A DNA stretch of 64,000 bases from Verrucomicrobiota bacterium (GCA_023431185.1 JAEYXS010000024.1:1-64000), one strand, 5' to 3'. Counted from the stretch's first letter, positions 25,651 through 33,887 are shown. The notes: a model not told the origin generated them from the sequence alone. Numbers and translations are program-made.

Positions 25651-26840
25651 TTTGTTCCTTTCATCACCCGTTCCCACATGGGACCGAGCACTAAAGAATA
25701 AAGCATCACCGAATCTCCCACCTGATTGCTCGCGCTGTAACGCAACCGGCCGTTCTCCTTCGTGGGAAAGGCCGCGAAATCTAGCGTGGTATGCAACTGC
25801 CGCAGGAATCGCTTGTCCGCAAACGAAGCCGCCCCGATGAAAGCCAGACCGCTGCCGCCCGGACTCACCTCCAAGACCGGTATGACTGCGCCCGAATCGA
25901 TATCCAGCATTCCCTGGTCACTCGCGGGCCACTCCCGGGACCACGCGAAGCCGCATAGCTCGCGGGCCAGATGCTGCTTGGCGAGTTCATACTGCTCCCT
26001 CGCAACCCCCTCATCCACCAGCCGCAAACAATGCACCGCCAGCCAGATGGAAGAACCTTCCGGTCCATCCAAGGGTTGCCGCCGCTCGGTGAAGCTGGAG
26101 ATGAGCAGGCCGCTTTTCTCATCCATCAACGTCTGCTTCGCCTGGGCCAGCCATTGCTGCAAAAGTGCCCCATGATCGCGGCCATCCAGATGGTCGCTGA
26201 TACGGATTGCCGCCAGCGCCATGCTGTGGTCGAAGAGCCAGCATTCATCGGGATAACTTTCCATCACGTTGCGAGGACTGGTTTGCAAACGCTCCACCAT
26301 CGCATCAATCCGTCTCTTAAGTATCGGCTCGTTCTCCGGTTTCCGCTTCACCATCTGCCGCGCCGCCAGCATCAGGGCGATCTCACTCTCGATGAAAAGG
26401 CTGCGAGCCGGTTGCGCCACAAAGGGCTTGGCCTTCGCATACGGCATGAGGAAGAAATACATACCCTGCTCCTGCTCCAACCGGATGGTTTCTTCAATAA
26501 TGCCATCCACTATCGGGAGATACTCCTCTGTCAAAGCGGGTTGACGCAGGCTCATCTCGCATAGTGACAGCACAAGGAACGTGCGCCCCATGAAATCCCA
26601 TTCCGCATTGCTCTGGCGCATAGTCTCCAAAACTTGCTCACGCTGAGCTGGATCTCGCCACATCTGGGTGTGTCTTGCGGCCATCGCCATGGCCTTCGCC
26701 GGAATATCCTTGCTGGAGTGAATTTCATCCCAACTAGGCATGAAAAACAGATGCACGCACGGCAGCCAGATTGCTATGGCGATGACCAGACTTAGTCCAG
26801 AGATAATAATTGGATGATGTCGTGCCGACATGGCGTGCAT
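25647..26840 (-). CDS. membrane-anchored helical-repeat protein of unknown function
   Basis: A 397-residue protein with one N-terminal membrane anchor (IIISGLSLVIAIAIWLPCV) and an otherwise helical body. Blocks such as SYPDECWLFDHSMALAAIRISDHLDG (about 205-230) and AVHCLRLVDEGVAREQY recall (alpha/alpha)6-barrel proteins, including the linalool dehydratase-isomerase type fold; I could not identify catalytic residues with confidence. It should sit in the inner membrane with its domain outside the cytoplasm. It is coupled to the 90-residue membrane protein downstream and follows the DUF4173 gene by 12 bp. Confidence 0.7.
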   Translation of the reverse strand: MHAMSARHHPIIISGLSLVIAIAIWLPCVHLFFMPSWDEIHSSKDIPAKAMAMAARHTQMWRDPAQREQVLETMRQSNAEWDFMGRTFLVLSLCEMSLRQPALTEEYLPIVDGIIEETIRLEQEQGMYFFLMPYAKAKPFVAQPARSLFIESEIALMLAARQMVKRKPENEPILKRRIDAMVERLQTSPRNVMESYPDECWLFDHSMALAAIRISDHLDGRDHGALLQQWLAQAKQTLMDEKSGLLISSFTERRQPLDGPEGSSIWLAVHCLRLVDEGVAREQYELAKQHLARELCGFAWSREWPASDQGMLDIDSGAVIPVLEVSPGGSGLAFIGAASFADKRFLRQLHTTLDFAAFPTKENGRLRYSASNQVGDSVMLYSLVLGPMWERVMKGTK

Positions 26841-26852
26841 TGGTTATGACAT

Positions 26853-28451
26853 CTAGCGTCTCAGACTAGAATCTGATTTTCCCGATGCCCCTTCCGGACT
26901 ACCCTGCAATGTCATTCCCTGCACCAAGCTCGCATTCTCCTTCTTCCACTTCGCCGCTTGCCAGCGGGACCAGTTGCTCGTGCGCCAGTCCTCCGTCGCG
27001 TGCGTCCACCGCCCGGCCAATCTCTCCAGCACCCGTTGTTTTTCGGCGGCATCCAGCTTCTCCAGATTTCCCACCAGCACCGGCGCTGCATCCGCGCTTA
27101 GGAGCAGCAGATAATCGAGATCCCAATTCTTCCCCGCTTCCTTGCGACTCAACTGATGCTCGGCAATGCGTGCATCTGGATTGTAGATATTCAACGCCAG
27201 GATCATCGCGAACGCCGCCACCACAATACCCGGCGCAAAGTAAGGCCGCTGGTCGCGCAAGACCGTAAGTCCCAGCCACAACGCAGCGAATCCCAGCCAA
27301 CACAAGATCGCCGCCGCATACAGTCGCTGTTCCGTCAGCCCGTACGCTTCGAGATACAAGGCCAGCCGCTTGAAAGCGGACGCCATCACCACGCCCAGTT
27401 GGATAAGCAGACACATCGCCATTTGGCGAAACCGCGTTTTGCTCTCACTCCGCTTCCACAACCAATCGCACACCAACAGTAACGGCAACACCAGTGCCGC
27501 CACGGCGATCAATTCAAAGAATCCGCTCCGGAAATATTCCGCGTACGAAAGATTCGCCGTGCGTTGCACCAGCGCATCCCCACCGAAAAGGTATTGCACC
27601 TGAAAGAGGATGAAGACGAGGAACAACCCGTTCAGTGCGGTCAGCAACACACCTACTTCGATGCCGCCGAGCAGTTCCGGCGAAACCGGCTCATTCAAAC
27701 TGTTTTTCACTTCACGCGGCCACAGCCAGTAAAACACCCCTGCACCCAGCCACGTGAAAACCGCGATGAAAAACACATGGGAGACAACGTCATTGATATT
27801 GAAATCAAACAGTGACCGGACGAAATCCCGGAACATCGAATCCGCCGAAGCGAAAAGCCCGGCGAACACCACGAGGACCGGGACTGTGATGATCAAACCC
27901 ACTATGTAACGCACGCTCTTTGCCCAGAATCCGCTCTCACCTAAACGCCCTGCCAGAGAACTCTTCATCACCCATTGTCCGATCACTTGAAACGCACCGA
28001 TCAATGGCAGCACGAGCCCGCCCGCCATCCGCACACCGGTCAGGATGAGGCCGCCCAAGTTGGTACGCCCCTTTCCGGCCAGCCAAAACGTGAGTCCCGC
28101 CGATCCCAGCATGGATACCAGATTGAAGAACTGCAGCCCTTCCGCATCCCGCCAGCCGAACAACAACGCAAATGAAAGTGCCACACCGAACCACAACCCT
28201 TGCGTGCGGTTCATCCGCTGGCGCTCCTGAACGAACAAGAGCAGCACGGACAAGCCGATGAACCAGATCCAGGCGGTGATGTTCAATCCGAACGGTGTCA
28301 CGCGCAGCAGAGCATCACCCACCACGCCCACACCCAGCATGCCGAGCAGCCACCAGTGCAATCCGGCAGGCGCTCCTCCCTTTCCGTCCTCCTTGGCCTT
28401 CGCCGATGAAGCATCAGCGAGAGAGGGCATTGATTCGGGTATCGATTTCAT
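26853..28451 (-). CDS. DUF4173-type polytopic membrane protein
   Basis: A 532-residue protein with about a dozen hydrophobic segments. The conserved block VLVVFAGLFASADSMFRDFV (about 195-214) matches the DUF4173/DUF4153 type I know from memory. The C-terminal ~120 residues are soluble (from NPDARIAEHQLSRKEAGKNWDLDYLLLLSADAAPVL). This family has no assigned function and is often found near winged-helix regulators. Here it lies 24 bp after the DUF1361 gene and 12 bp before the helical-repeat protein gene, within one transcription unit. Confidence 0.8.
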   Translation of the reverse strand: MKSIPESMPSLADASSAKAKEDGKGGAPAGLHWWLLGMLGVGVVGDALLRVTPFGLNITAWIWFIGLSVLLLFVQERQRMNRTQGLWFGVALSFALLFGWRDAEGLQFFNLVSMLGSAGLTFWLAGKGRTNLGGLILTGVRMAGGLVLPLIGAFQVIGQWVMKSSLAGRLGESGFWAKSVRYIVGLIITVPVLVVFAGLFASADSMFRDFVRSLFDFNINDVVSHVFFIAVFTWLGAGVFYWLWPREVKNSLNEPVSPELLGGIEVGVLLTALNGLFLVFILFQVQYLFGGDALVQRTANLSYAEYFRSGFFELIAVAALVLPLLLVCDWLWKRSESKTRFRQMAMCLLIQLGVVMASAFKRLALYLEAYGLTEQRLYAAAILCWLGFAALWLGLTVLRDQRPYFAPGIVVAAFAMILALNIYNPDARIAEHQLSRKEAGKNWDLDYLLLLSADAAPVLVGNLEKLDAAEKQRVLERLAGRWTHATEDWRTSNWSRWQAAKWKKENASLVQGMTLQGSPEGASGKSDSSLRR

Positions 28452-28475
28452 AGGTTCCTTGAGTTTGCCGATGGT

Positions 28476-29219
28476 CTATCGGCGGTCATTCTGGGTGTGG
28501 GACATGGCAGGCACCGGCCAGTACAACAGGCCGGAAAGCAACACGTAACAAAGCGTGAGAAAGACAAAGAAAACACCAGTGAACCGCAGGGTGTAACGGA
28601 TACTCTGGAGCGAGCCGAACATCGTCTGCAGATCCCCGATCAGCACATGCGGCTCCGTGAGCACGGACCAACTGTTCCACCGCTCGATGCGCCCGAGGTA
28701 GATGCCAAACCCACAGAGCGCCAGCACCGCAAAGACGAACAGCCAGCCACGGAACCAGCCACGGCGCTGCGCCACCACATCATGGATCAAGCGCAGTGAT
28801 ATGAAGCCCAGCGCCACGCCCGTGAACGCGAACGCAGCGAAGAGCGCCGCATCATACCACAGCGGCACCGGCGGATGACTCCGTAAGTGGATGAGATCCG
28901 TGACGATGTAAGAGGCATTGGGCAGAAACAGCAACCACGCAGTGCCCGACGCCAAGGTGAGCCAGCTCCAACCACTTCGCTCAAACAATACGCGCGTCGT
29001 GATGGCAAACCCCAGTGGTATCCAGGCGAGGAACAGGTTCCAGACCAGATAGAGGAAGTAGAATTGCCCCGTCACTTTCATGCGGGCACCTAAAAGCACC
29101 ACACACAGGAATGTAGCCGCCATCAAGGCCAAGGCCGTGCGCCACACCGCCTGTGGCATCAGCCAGTCAGGCAGAGCGCCAGTCTCCGGCCCCGTGCGTG
29201 GATACGCTGATGAATTCAT
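28476..29219 (-). CDS. DUF1361 family membrane protein
   Basis: Start ATG 29219 (MNSSAYPRTGPETG) gives 247 residues with six or seven hydrophobic segments. The DUF1361 signature is visible in YLVWNLFLAWIPLGFA and LFLPNASYIVTDLIHLRSHPPVPLWYD. The function of the family is unknown. The upstream frame to 29324 overlaps the ferritin-like gene end and is unlikely to be coding. It is followed 24 bp later by the DUF4173 gene. Confidence 0.85.
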   Translation of the reverse strand: MNSSAYPRTGPETGALPDWLMPQAVWRTALALMAATFLCVVLLGARMKVTGQFYFLYLVWNLFLAWIPLGFAITTRVLFERSGWSWLTLASGTAWLLFLPNASYIVTDLIHLRSHPPVPLWYDAALFAAFAFTGVALGFISLRLIHDVVAQRRGWFRGWLFVFAVLALCGFGIYLGRIERWNSWSVLTEPHVLIGDLQTMFGSLQSIRYTLRFTGVFFVFLTLCYVLLSGLLYWPVPAMSHTQNDRR

Positions 29220-29274
29220 GATCTCCCCCTGCTTGATAAGTTTTGCAAAAATACGTTTATTGCAGATTCGCCTC

Positions 29275-30009
29275 CTACGCCGGGTCGGAGACCGGCGCTC
29301 CAGGTGGTTTGCTCCACACGGCACAGCTCAGGATCGCCGCGGCAACCTCATCGAAGATCAATCCGCTATCCCACCAGAACTGCGTGGCCGAGACACCACA
29401 GGCCCGCAAGACGCGCCCATGCCCGAAGATGACCACCACACAAGTCGCCCGGAAGATGATGCGCCAGATGATGCGGATGAGCCCGCGGCTGAGCAGGGAT
29501 TTGCCCGCGAACATGCGCTGCAGGTAATCGATATGAAACGCGAGATGCCCTTCCTCATCACTGAGGATGCGACTGAACACCGCGCGCAGCGTGGGATCTT
29601 GCGTGCCATCTCGCAACGCGCGGAAGTAGCGCTTCGCGATCATCTCCGCCACCAGCAGGATGAGCAGTTCATGCTTCAGCCCCAACAGGCGGCGCAAGTG
29701 GATGAACACATCATTGCTCCAGTGCTGCTGCATCAGCGGCACGTTCAACTTTTGCAGTATCTGTCCCATCCAGCGGGAATGCCGTTGCTCCTCGGCGATG
29801 AACAGGTCCACGTTCCCCGCATACAACTCATCCCCGGTCGCCCGCGCCGAACGCCGGATATGCAACCCATCCCCGCTCTCCCCGAGCTGGAAATGTCGCA
29901 ACGATTCGATCAAGGGCTGCCGCAGGTGCGGCTCCAGTTGTAGCTCACGATCCCACGGAATCTCCTCCGCCCGATCACGGTTCCATTCAAAGTAGCGTCG
30001 CCAGTTCAT
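29275..30009 (-). CDS. ferritin-like diiron protein
   Basis: A 244-residue mostly helical protein with the ligand pattern of a carboxylate-bridged diiron site: E73/E74 and H77 in EEQRHS, E122 in AEMIAKRYF, and E152/E153 with H155 in DEEGHLAFH. A possible membrane-associated segment near 180-200 (LIRIIWRIIFRATCVVVIFG) makes it unlike storage ferritins and closer to oxidase- or desaturase-like members. The start overlaps the ispH stop by 23 bp, so the two are coupled. It might protect or repair the Fe-S enzyme or use isoprenoid lipids; neither can be shown. Confidence 0.77.
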   Translation of the reverse strand: MNWRRYFEWNRDRAEEIPWDRELQLEPHLRQPLIESLRHFQLGESGDGLHIRRSARATGDELYAGNVDLFIAEEQRHSRWMGQILQKLNVPLMQQHWSNDVFIHLRRLLGLKHELLILLVAEMIAKRYFRALRDGTQDPTLRAVFSRILSDEEGHLAFHIDYLQRMFAGKSLLSRGLIRIIWRIIFRATCVVVIFGHGRVLRACGVSATQFWWDSGLIFDEVAAAILSCAVWSKPPGAPVSDPA

Positions 30010-30868
30010 GTGTTTTCTCCTGTATGTTGGTTTGATTGGTTATCTCCTTCAGCCGCGCCTCCACAGCATCGATCAGTGAATCCGGTGTCGATGTGCCCGC
30101 TGTGAGGCCGATGATTTCCGCATGCGCGAACCATTCTGCCTTCACATCCTTCGGCCCTTGCACGTGGTGCACATATGGGCAATACCGCCAGCAGGTGTTC
30201 ACGAGTTCTTTCGTGTTGTTGCTGTTCGCTCCACCGACCACGATCACCACATCGCTCTGCTGCGCGAGTTCCTCGGCCGCGCGTTGGCGTTGCTTCGTCG
30301 GCTGGCACACGGTGTCGATGAACCGCACCTCGCTCTGCGGAAACTGCCGCTTCAACACGCTGACCAATTCACGCACCCGGGCGATCGGCTGGGTGGTCTG
30401 TGAGGCCACGCCGAAGCGCTCGCGCGGTTTAAGCGCCGCGATGTCCTCCTCACTTAGCACCACATCAAAAGCATCGAGGTCGCCCGTCAGACCGCGCACC
30501 TCCACGTGATTGCGCTGACCGATGATCACCGGGTGATAGCCCGCGCGCGCGAGCTTCAGCACGGAACTATGGGCGTAGTGGACCAATGGACACGTCGCCT
30601 CGAAGACCTCCAGCCCACGCTCGCGGATCTGTGCGAGGTGGCGCTGTGAAGTGCCATGGGCGGTGATGAGCACGTTCGGCGTGGTGACGTCGCCGAGCTG
30701 TTCGGCCATCCGCACGCCGCTTTGTTTCAGATCGCTGAGCACCGTCTCGTTGTGCACGAGCTGGCCCAGGATGGTGACCGGCTGTTGGGCGGCTTGAGCC
30801 TTCGCGAGGGCGATGGCATCGCGCACACCGAAACACATGCCGAGATGTTCTGCGCGTAGGATTTTCAT
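29987..30868 (-). CDS. ispH: 4-hydroxy-3-methylbut-2-enyl diphosphate reductase
   Basis: A 293-residue IspH/LytB protein, the last step of the MEP isoprenoid pathway, reducing HMBPP to IPP and DMAPP with a [4Fe-4S] cluster. All three cluster cysteines are visible: C12 (LGMCFGV), C93 (EATCPLVH) and C188 (DTVCQPTKQRQ). The active-site residues are H39 (LVHN), H121 and E123 (RNHVEVRG). GGANSNNT and AGTSTPDSLI are also in place. It heads a minus-strand operon with the ferritin-like gene. A palindrome shared with the neighbouring regulator operon lies 49-63 bp upstream of its start. Confidence 0.95.
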   Translation of the reverse strand: MKILRAEHLGMCFGVRDAIALAKAQAAQQPVTILGQLVHNETVLSDLKQSGVRMAEQLGDVTTPNVLITAHGTSQRHLAQIRERGLEVFEATCPLVHYAHSSVLKLARAGYHPVIIGQRNHVEVRGLTGDLDAFDVVLSEEDIAALKPRERFGVASQTTQPIARVRELVSVLKRQFPQSEVRFIDTVCQPTKQRQRAAEELAQQSDVVIVVGGANSNNTKELVNTCWRYCPYVHHVQGPKDVKAEWFAHAEIIGLTAGTSTPDSLIDAVEARLKEITNQTNIQEKTHELATLL

Positions 30869-30916
30869 AGAGTTTTATCAGGTTGAAAGCTTGGGTGATC
30901 TGGTGAGGCAAAATCA

Positions 30917-30931
30917 CTTTGCAACACAAAG
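30917..30931. promoter_or_regulatory. operator-like palindrome upstream of ispH
   Basis: CTTTGCAACACAAAG, arms CTTTG/CAAAG with a 5-bp centre. It has the same length and pattern (CTTTGYAAYACAAAG) as the perfect palindrome at 31925-31939 before the winged-helix/membrane-protein operon. It lies 49-63 bp upstream of the ispH start, where a promoter is expected. It is probably bound by the same regulator. Confidence 0.6.
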
Positions 30932-30988
30932 TAATTAAGCAGAGGCTTTTGCATCAGATCACACATAGTGATATCGGTCGTTATCGGT

Positions 30989-31294
30989 TTATCCCTTGGT
31001 CTGTTTCACGATCTGCTCGAGCAGATTGATGTAGTCCTCGAACGCCTTCCGTCCGGCGGGCGTCAGCGAGCAGGTCGTCAGGGGCCGTCTTTCGTGCACA
31101 CTCTTCGTCACCGCGATGTAACCGGCCTGTTGCAGCGTACGGATGTGCGTCGTGATGTTGCCATCCGTCATGCCCAGCGAATCGCGCAGCTCCGTGAACG
31201 ACAGCTCCGCCCGGGCCGCGAGCAGGGACATGATGGCCATGCGCCCCTTCTCGTGGATGACACGGTCGAGCTGTAAAAAAGGTTCTGGGTTCAC
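30989..31294 (-). CDS. winged-helix transcriptional regulator
   Basis: A 101-residue protein that is essentially one winged-helix domain: LDRVIHEKGRMAIMSLLAARAELSFTELRDSLGMTDGNITTHIRTLQQAGYIAVTKS, with the recognition helix at GNITTHIRTLQQAG. The wing segment HERRPLTTCSLTPAGRKAF matches the PF13601-type family. No ligand or redox motif stands out beyond one cysteine. Its start overlaps the stop of the upstream membrane-protein gene (ATGA). It most likely binds the palindrome in front of its own operon and the related one before ispH. Confidence 0.88.
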   Translation of the reverse strand: MNPEPFLQLDRVIHEKGRMAIMSLLAARAELSFTELRDSLGMTDGNITTHIRTLQQAGYIAVTKSVHERRPLTTCSLTPAGRKAFEDYINLLEQIVKQTKG

Positions 31295-31917
31295 GATGCA
31301 TCACCGCGTTTTTCTGTGAAGTGCAGATAGATCCCGTAGGCCAGATGCACGCCGCCAAAGACAACGCCCATCACCAGGTGATTTTGCTGCACGGAAAGTT
31401 TAAGCCACTGCGGCCACACCACGAACAACATCAGGAAAGCCAATGCCAAATATAGCCAGCCGAAAAGTTTGATGCCGCGCGGCATGAAGAAACCCGCCGC
31501 ACAGAGCGCGCACCCGTAGAACAGCATCCAGATCACAATGAGCCAAGGAATGACCTCGGCATCCGTAGCCCAACGCAGACCGATGGCCAAGGTCAGGAAA
31601 CCACCTGCCAGGAAACCGGGAGCCGAGGCAAGCGCGATACGTCTGGTAGGCGGGGACCAGAAAGCCTCCTGCTCATTGATCGCCTGCTTGCGGGCCAGCA
31701 GCAAGGCGACCGCATTGATGATTCCGGCCGCCACCACCCAGTGCGTGATGAAGACCTCTGGCTGGTCCAGCTTGGCAAACCAACCGATGGCCGCCGCCAC
31801 CAATCCGAGCACCCCGGCCGTCAGGGTCATGGGCGCCAAGGCACGGCGATACATGACGGAACGTTCCATGAGCGTTCGGATCACCTGCAGATTCTCGCTG
31901 GCCCAATCGGACTTCAT
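31291..31917 (-). CDS. membrane protein coupled to the winged-helix regulator
   Basis: A 208-residue protein with about six hydrophobic segments after a short amphipathic N-terminus (NLQVIRTLMERSVMYRRALAPM). No known transporter or enzyme motif was found. Small membrane proteins of this kind are often paired with PF13601-type regulators and may sense envelope state or hold the regulator; this is inference. The gene leads the two-gene operon, with a TTGACA-like -35 (31946-31951) and the 15-bp operator just upstream. Confidence 0.8.
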   Translation of the reverse strand: MKSDWASENLQVIRTLMERSVMYRRALAPMTLTAGVLGLVAAAIGWFAKLDQPEVFITHWVVAAGIINAVALLLARKQAINEQEAFWSPPTRRIALASAPGFLAGGFLTLAIGLRWATDAEVIPWLIVIWMLFYGCALCAAGFFMPRGIKLFGWLYLALAFLMLFVVWPQWLKLSVQQNHLVMGVVFGGVHLAYGIYLHFTEKRGDAS

Positions 31918-31924
31918 ATTGCTA

Positions 31925-31939
31925 CTTTGTAATACAAAG
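31925..31939. promoter_or_regulatory. perfect 15-bp operator palindrome
   Basis: CTTTGTA-A-TACAAAG, perfect 7-bp arms, starting 8 bp upstream of the membrane-protein ATG (31917) and just downstream of a TTGACA hexamer (minus strand, 31946-31951). It would cover the -10 region, as expected for a repressor site. The same pattern with two substitutions occurs before ispH (30917-30931). Confidence 0.75.
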
Positions 31940-32018
31940 CATCCATGTCAAGCGTTCAAAATAATTTTGTGAACAATTTCCAGTTGCACCTGGGCGTACT
32001 GTCCCGCAATTTGACGGT

Positions 32019-32528
32019 GTGGCACGCTCTGTACTAGGTCGCGGATTGAAACCGTTGATGGATGAAGCGCAGGTGGTCACCGGCATCCCTACCTTGTCGG
32101 TGGACCCGAAGACAGTGGCGCGCCCGGAAACGGCCACAGTGACGCCGACTGTCGTCACTTCGGACACTACCAAGACCGAATCCCGCTCCACCACGAACGC
32201 TTCAACCGGCAAAGGCCCCTCGATCTACCCGCGTAAGAGCCAAGCATTGCCCGTCGGGAGTGGCTTGAATACCCTGCCCCGTTGGCCGTTCTGGGTGGCT
32301 GATGGTGCCTTGGTCGCTGGTGCACTGGCCGTCTGGCTGCTGGCTCCGCGCCCGATGTCAGCCGCATCCATCATCCTCGCCGCCACTCTGATCGTCATTG
32401 GCGCGGCTTTGGCGTTGATTCCCTGGCTCATGAAACCAGCGGCACACTCACCGATGGCAAAGCCCAACGCCGCTTCCCCCACCGAACAGGCTCCGCCTCT
32501 CCAGCGGCTGCCGTTCCGGTTGCAGTAA
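32019..32528 (+). CDS. hypothetical membrane protein with ParB-like N-terminal motif
   Basis: GTG start at 32019; 169 residues. The first residues, MARSVLGRGLKPLMDEA, resemble the start of ParB proteins (LGRGLDALL-type), but no ParB domain follows. A Thr/Ser-rich linker (about 25-75) leads to two hydrophobic segments (WVADGALVAGALAVWLLAP and ASIILAATLIVIGAALALIPWL) and a Pro/Ala tail. Function unknown. The motif may tether the protein to a partner that binds ParB N-termini (inference). It diverges from the winged-helix operon. Confidence 0.6.
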   Translation: MARSVLGRGLKPLMDEAQVVTGIPTLSVDPKTVARPETATVTPTVVTSDTTKTESRSTTNASTGKGPSIYPRKSQALPVGSGLNTLPRWPFWVADGALVAGALAVWLLAPRPMSAASIILAATLIVIGAALALIPWLMKPAAHSPMAKPNAASPTEQAPPLQRLPFRLQ

Positions 32529-32551
32529 TCTTTCTCACCCTATCTCGTTAT

Positions 32552-32591
32552 TTTTTAGTTAAACAACGCCGATTCGTTGTTTAACTAAAAA
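32552..32591. repeat. perfect 17-bp inverted repeat
   Basis: TTTTTAGTTAAACAACG, a CCGATT loop, then the exact reverse complement. It lies 23 bp after the preceding stop codon. Both outer ends are T/A runs, so it can work as an intrinsic terminator in either direction, though the stem is A+T-rich. A protein-binding site is an alternative. Confidence 0.7.
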
Positions 32592-32686
32592 TAGAACCTC
32601 TTTTCACACCTTGAGCCAGCCCTAACAAGCAGTCATAAATAATTTATAATTAAATACTTATGATTTTTTATCAAAACTAAATCGAG

Positions 32687-32703
32687 TTGGCACGCTTTGA
32701 GCA
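32687..32703 (+). promoter_or_regulatory. possible sigma-54 promoter upstream of azoR
   Basis: TTGGCACGCTTTGAGCA has a perfect -24 box (TTGGCACG) and the GG-N10-GC spacing of sigma-54 promoters; the -12 box GAGC differs from TTGC at two positions. It lies in an A+T-rich intergenic stretch about 57 bp before the azoR ATG. No enhancer-binding regulator is encoded next to it. Confidence 0.35.
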
Positions 32704-32759
32704 ACAGGAGTCATCAGCAGTTTAAAACGAAATCGAAAAACTTTAAACACACTGATCTT

Positions 32760-33389
32760 ATGGCCAAAATACTTTACATCGAAGCCTCACCCCGCAAGGA
32801 ACGCTCCGCCTCCATCGAGGTCGCCCAGAACTTCCTGAACGCCTATCGTGCTGCGCATCCGGAAGACACCGTCGAGACGCTGGACCTGTGGGGCACGGAG
32901 TTGCCGCGGTTCGACCAATCCACAATTGATGCGAAGTACGCCATCATGCATGGCCAGCCGCATACGGCGGAGCAGAAGGCGGCTTGGGAAGCAGTGGAGC
33001 GCATCGCGGCGCAGTTCAAATCGGCAGACAAATATGTGATCTCGCTTCCGATGTGGAACTTCGGCGTGCCGTATATCCTGAAGCACTACATCGATGTGCT
33101 GCTGCAACCCGGCCTCACGTTCAGCTTCACGCCGAGCGAAGGCTACAAAGGTCTGGTGACCGGCAAGCCCGCGCTCGTGATCTACGCCCAAGGCGGCCAA
33201 TACCCGAAAGGCACGCCGTGGGAGAACTACGACCTCCAGAGCAAGTATCTGGAACTCGTGCTCGGTTTCATCGGCTTCACGGATGTGAAGTCCGTGTATG
33301 TGAACAGCACGCTCAACGGAGCGGACGGCAAAGAAAAAGCCGTGACCGCAGGAACCACGGAAGCCATCGCGCACATCGCGAAGTTCTGA
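32760..33389 (+). CDS. azoR: FMN-dependent NADH-azoreductase / quinone reductase
   Basis: Start ATG 32760 gives 209 residues, the usual AzoR length; the frame upstream to 32697 is discarded. The flavodoxin-like fold is evident: MAKILYIEASPRKERSASIEVAQNFL at the start (FMN phosphate loop), SLPMWNFGVPYILKHYIDV near 95-113 (flavin and substrate contact) and YAQGGQYPKG near 142. Such enzymes reduce quinones and azo compounds with two electrons and protect against thiol and quinone stress. It is the first gene of a three-gene set with doxX and a pirin gene. Confidence 0.9.
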   Translation: MAKILYIEASPRKERSASIEVAQNFLNAYRAAHPEDTVETLDLWGTELPRFDQSTIDAKYAIMHGQPHTAEQKAAWEAVERIAAQFKSADKYVISLPMWNFGVPYILKHYIDVLLQPGLTFSFTPSEGYKGLVTGKPALVIYAQGGQYPKGTPWENYDLQSKYLELVLGFIGFTDVKSVYVNSTLNGADGKEKAVTAGTTEAIAHIAKF

Positions 33390-33422
33390 TCTGAAAATAC
33401 GAACGCTAAACAAAAGAGATTT

Positions 33423-33887
33423 ATGAAAGCGCTGCAATTATTCTTCCAGACGCGCAATGACTTCGCGCCCGTGCTCATGCGCCTCGGCCTCGCTGTCGTG
33501 ATGTTCCCGCATGGCGCCCAAAAGGTGCTCGGCTGGTTCGGCGGCTACGGCTTTAGCGGCACGATGAAGTTCTTCACGGAGAGCATGAACATTCCCGCGC
33601 CGGTGGCTGTGCTCGCGATCCTCGCGGAGTTCCTCGGGCCCATCGGCCTGGTGTTGGGACTCGGCACACGCCTCGCAGCATTCGGCATCGGGGCGACCAT
33701 CACCGTCGCCGCGCTCATGGCGCACACGGCCAATGGCTTCTTCATGAACTGGAGCGGCAAGCAGGCCGGTGAAGGCTACGAGTATCATATCCTGATGGCC
33801 GTGCTCGCCTTCGCCGTCGTGATCCAAGGTGCAGGCAGGTGGTCCTTGGACGCACTGGTCGCCAAGAAATTGGAAGCGAAGAATTGA
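33423..33887 (+). CDS. DoxX family membrane protein
   Basis: A 154-residue protein with four hydrophobic segments and the DoxX pattern: LMRLGLAVVMFPHGAQKVLGWFGGYGFSGTMKFF, LAILAEFLGPIGLVLGLGTRLAA and YEYHILMAVLAFAVVIQGAGRWSLD. DoxX-like proteins are linked to quinone pools, oxidative stress and sulfur chemistry. It lies 33 bp after azoR and 42 bp before the pirin gene, all on the plus strand, so a common stress-response operon is likely. Confidence 0.9.
   Translation: MKALQLFFQTRNDFAPVLMRLGLAVVMFPHGAQKVLGWFGGYGFSGTMKFFTESMNIPAPVAVLAILAEFLGPIGLVLGLGTRLAAFGIGATITVAALMAHTANGFFMNWSGKQAGEGYEYHILMAVLAFAVVIQGAGRWSLDALVAKKLEAKN

Noticed and set aside
32011..32032. Second sigma-54-like site TGTGGCACGCTCTGTACTA
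   Set aside because: The GG-to-GC spacing fails (AC instead of GC) and it overlaps the start of the gene at 32019.
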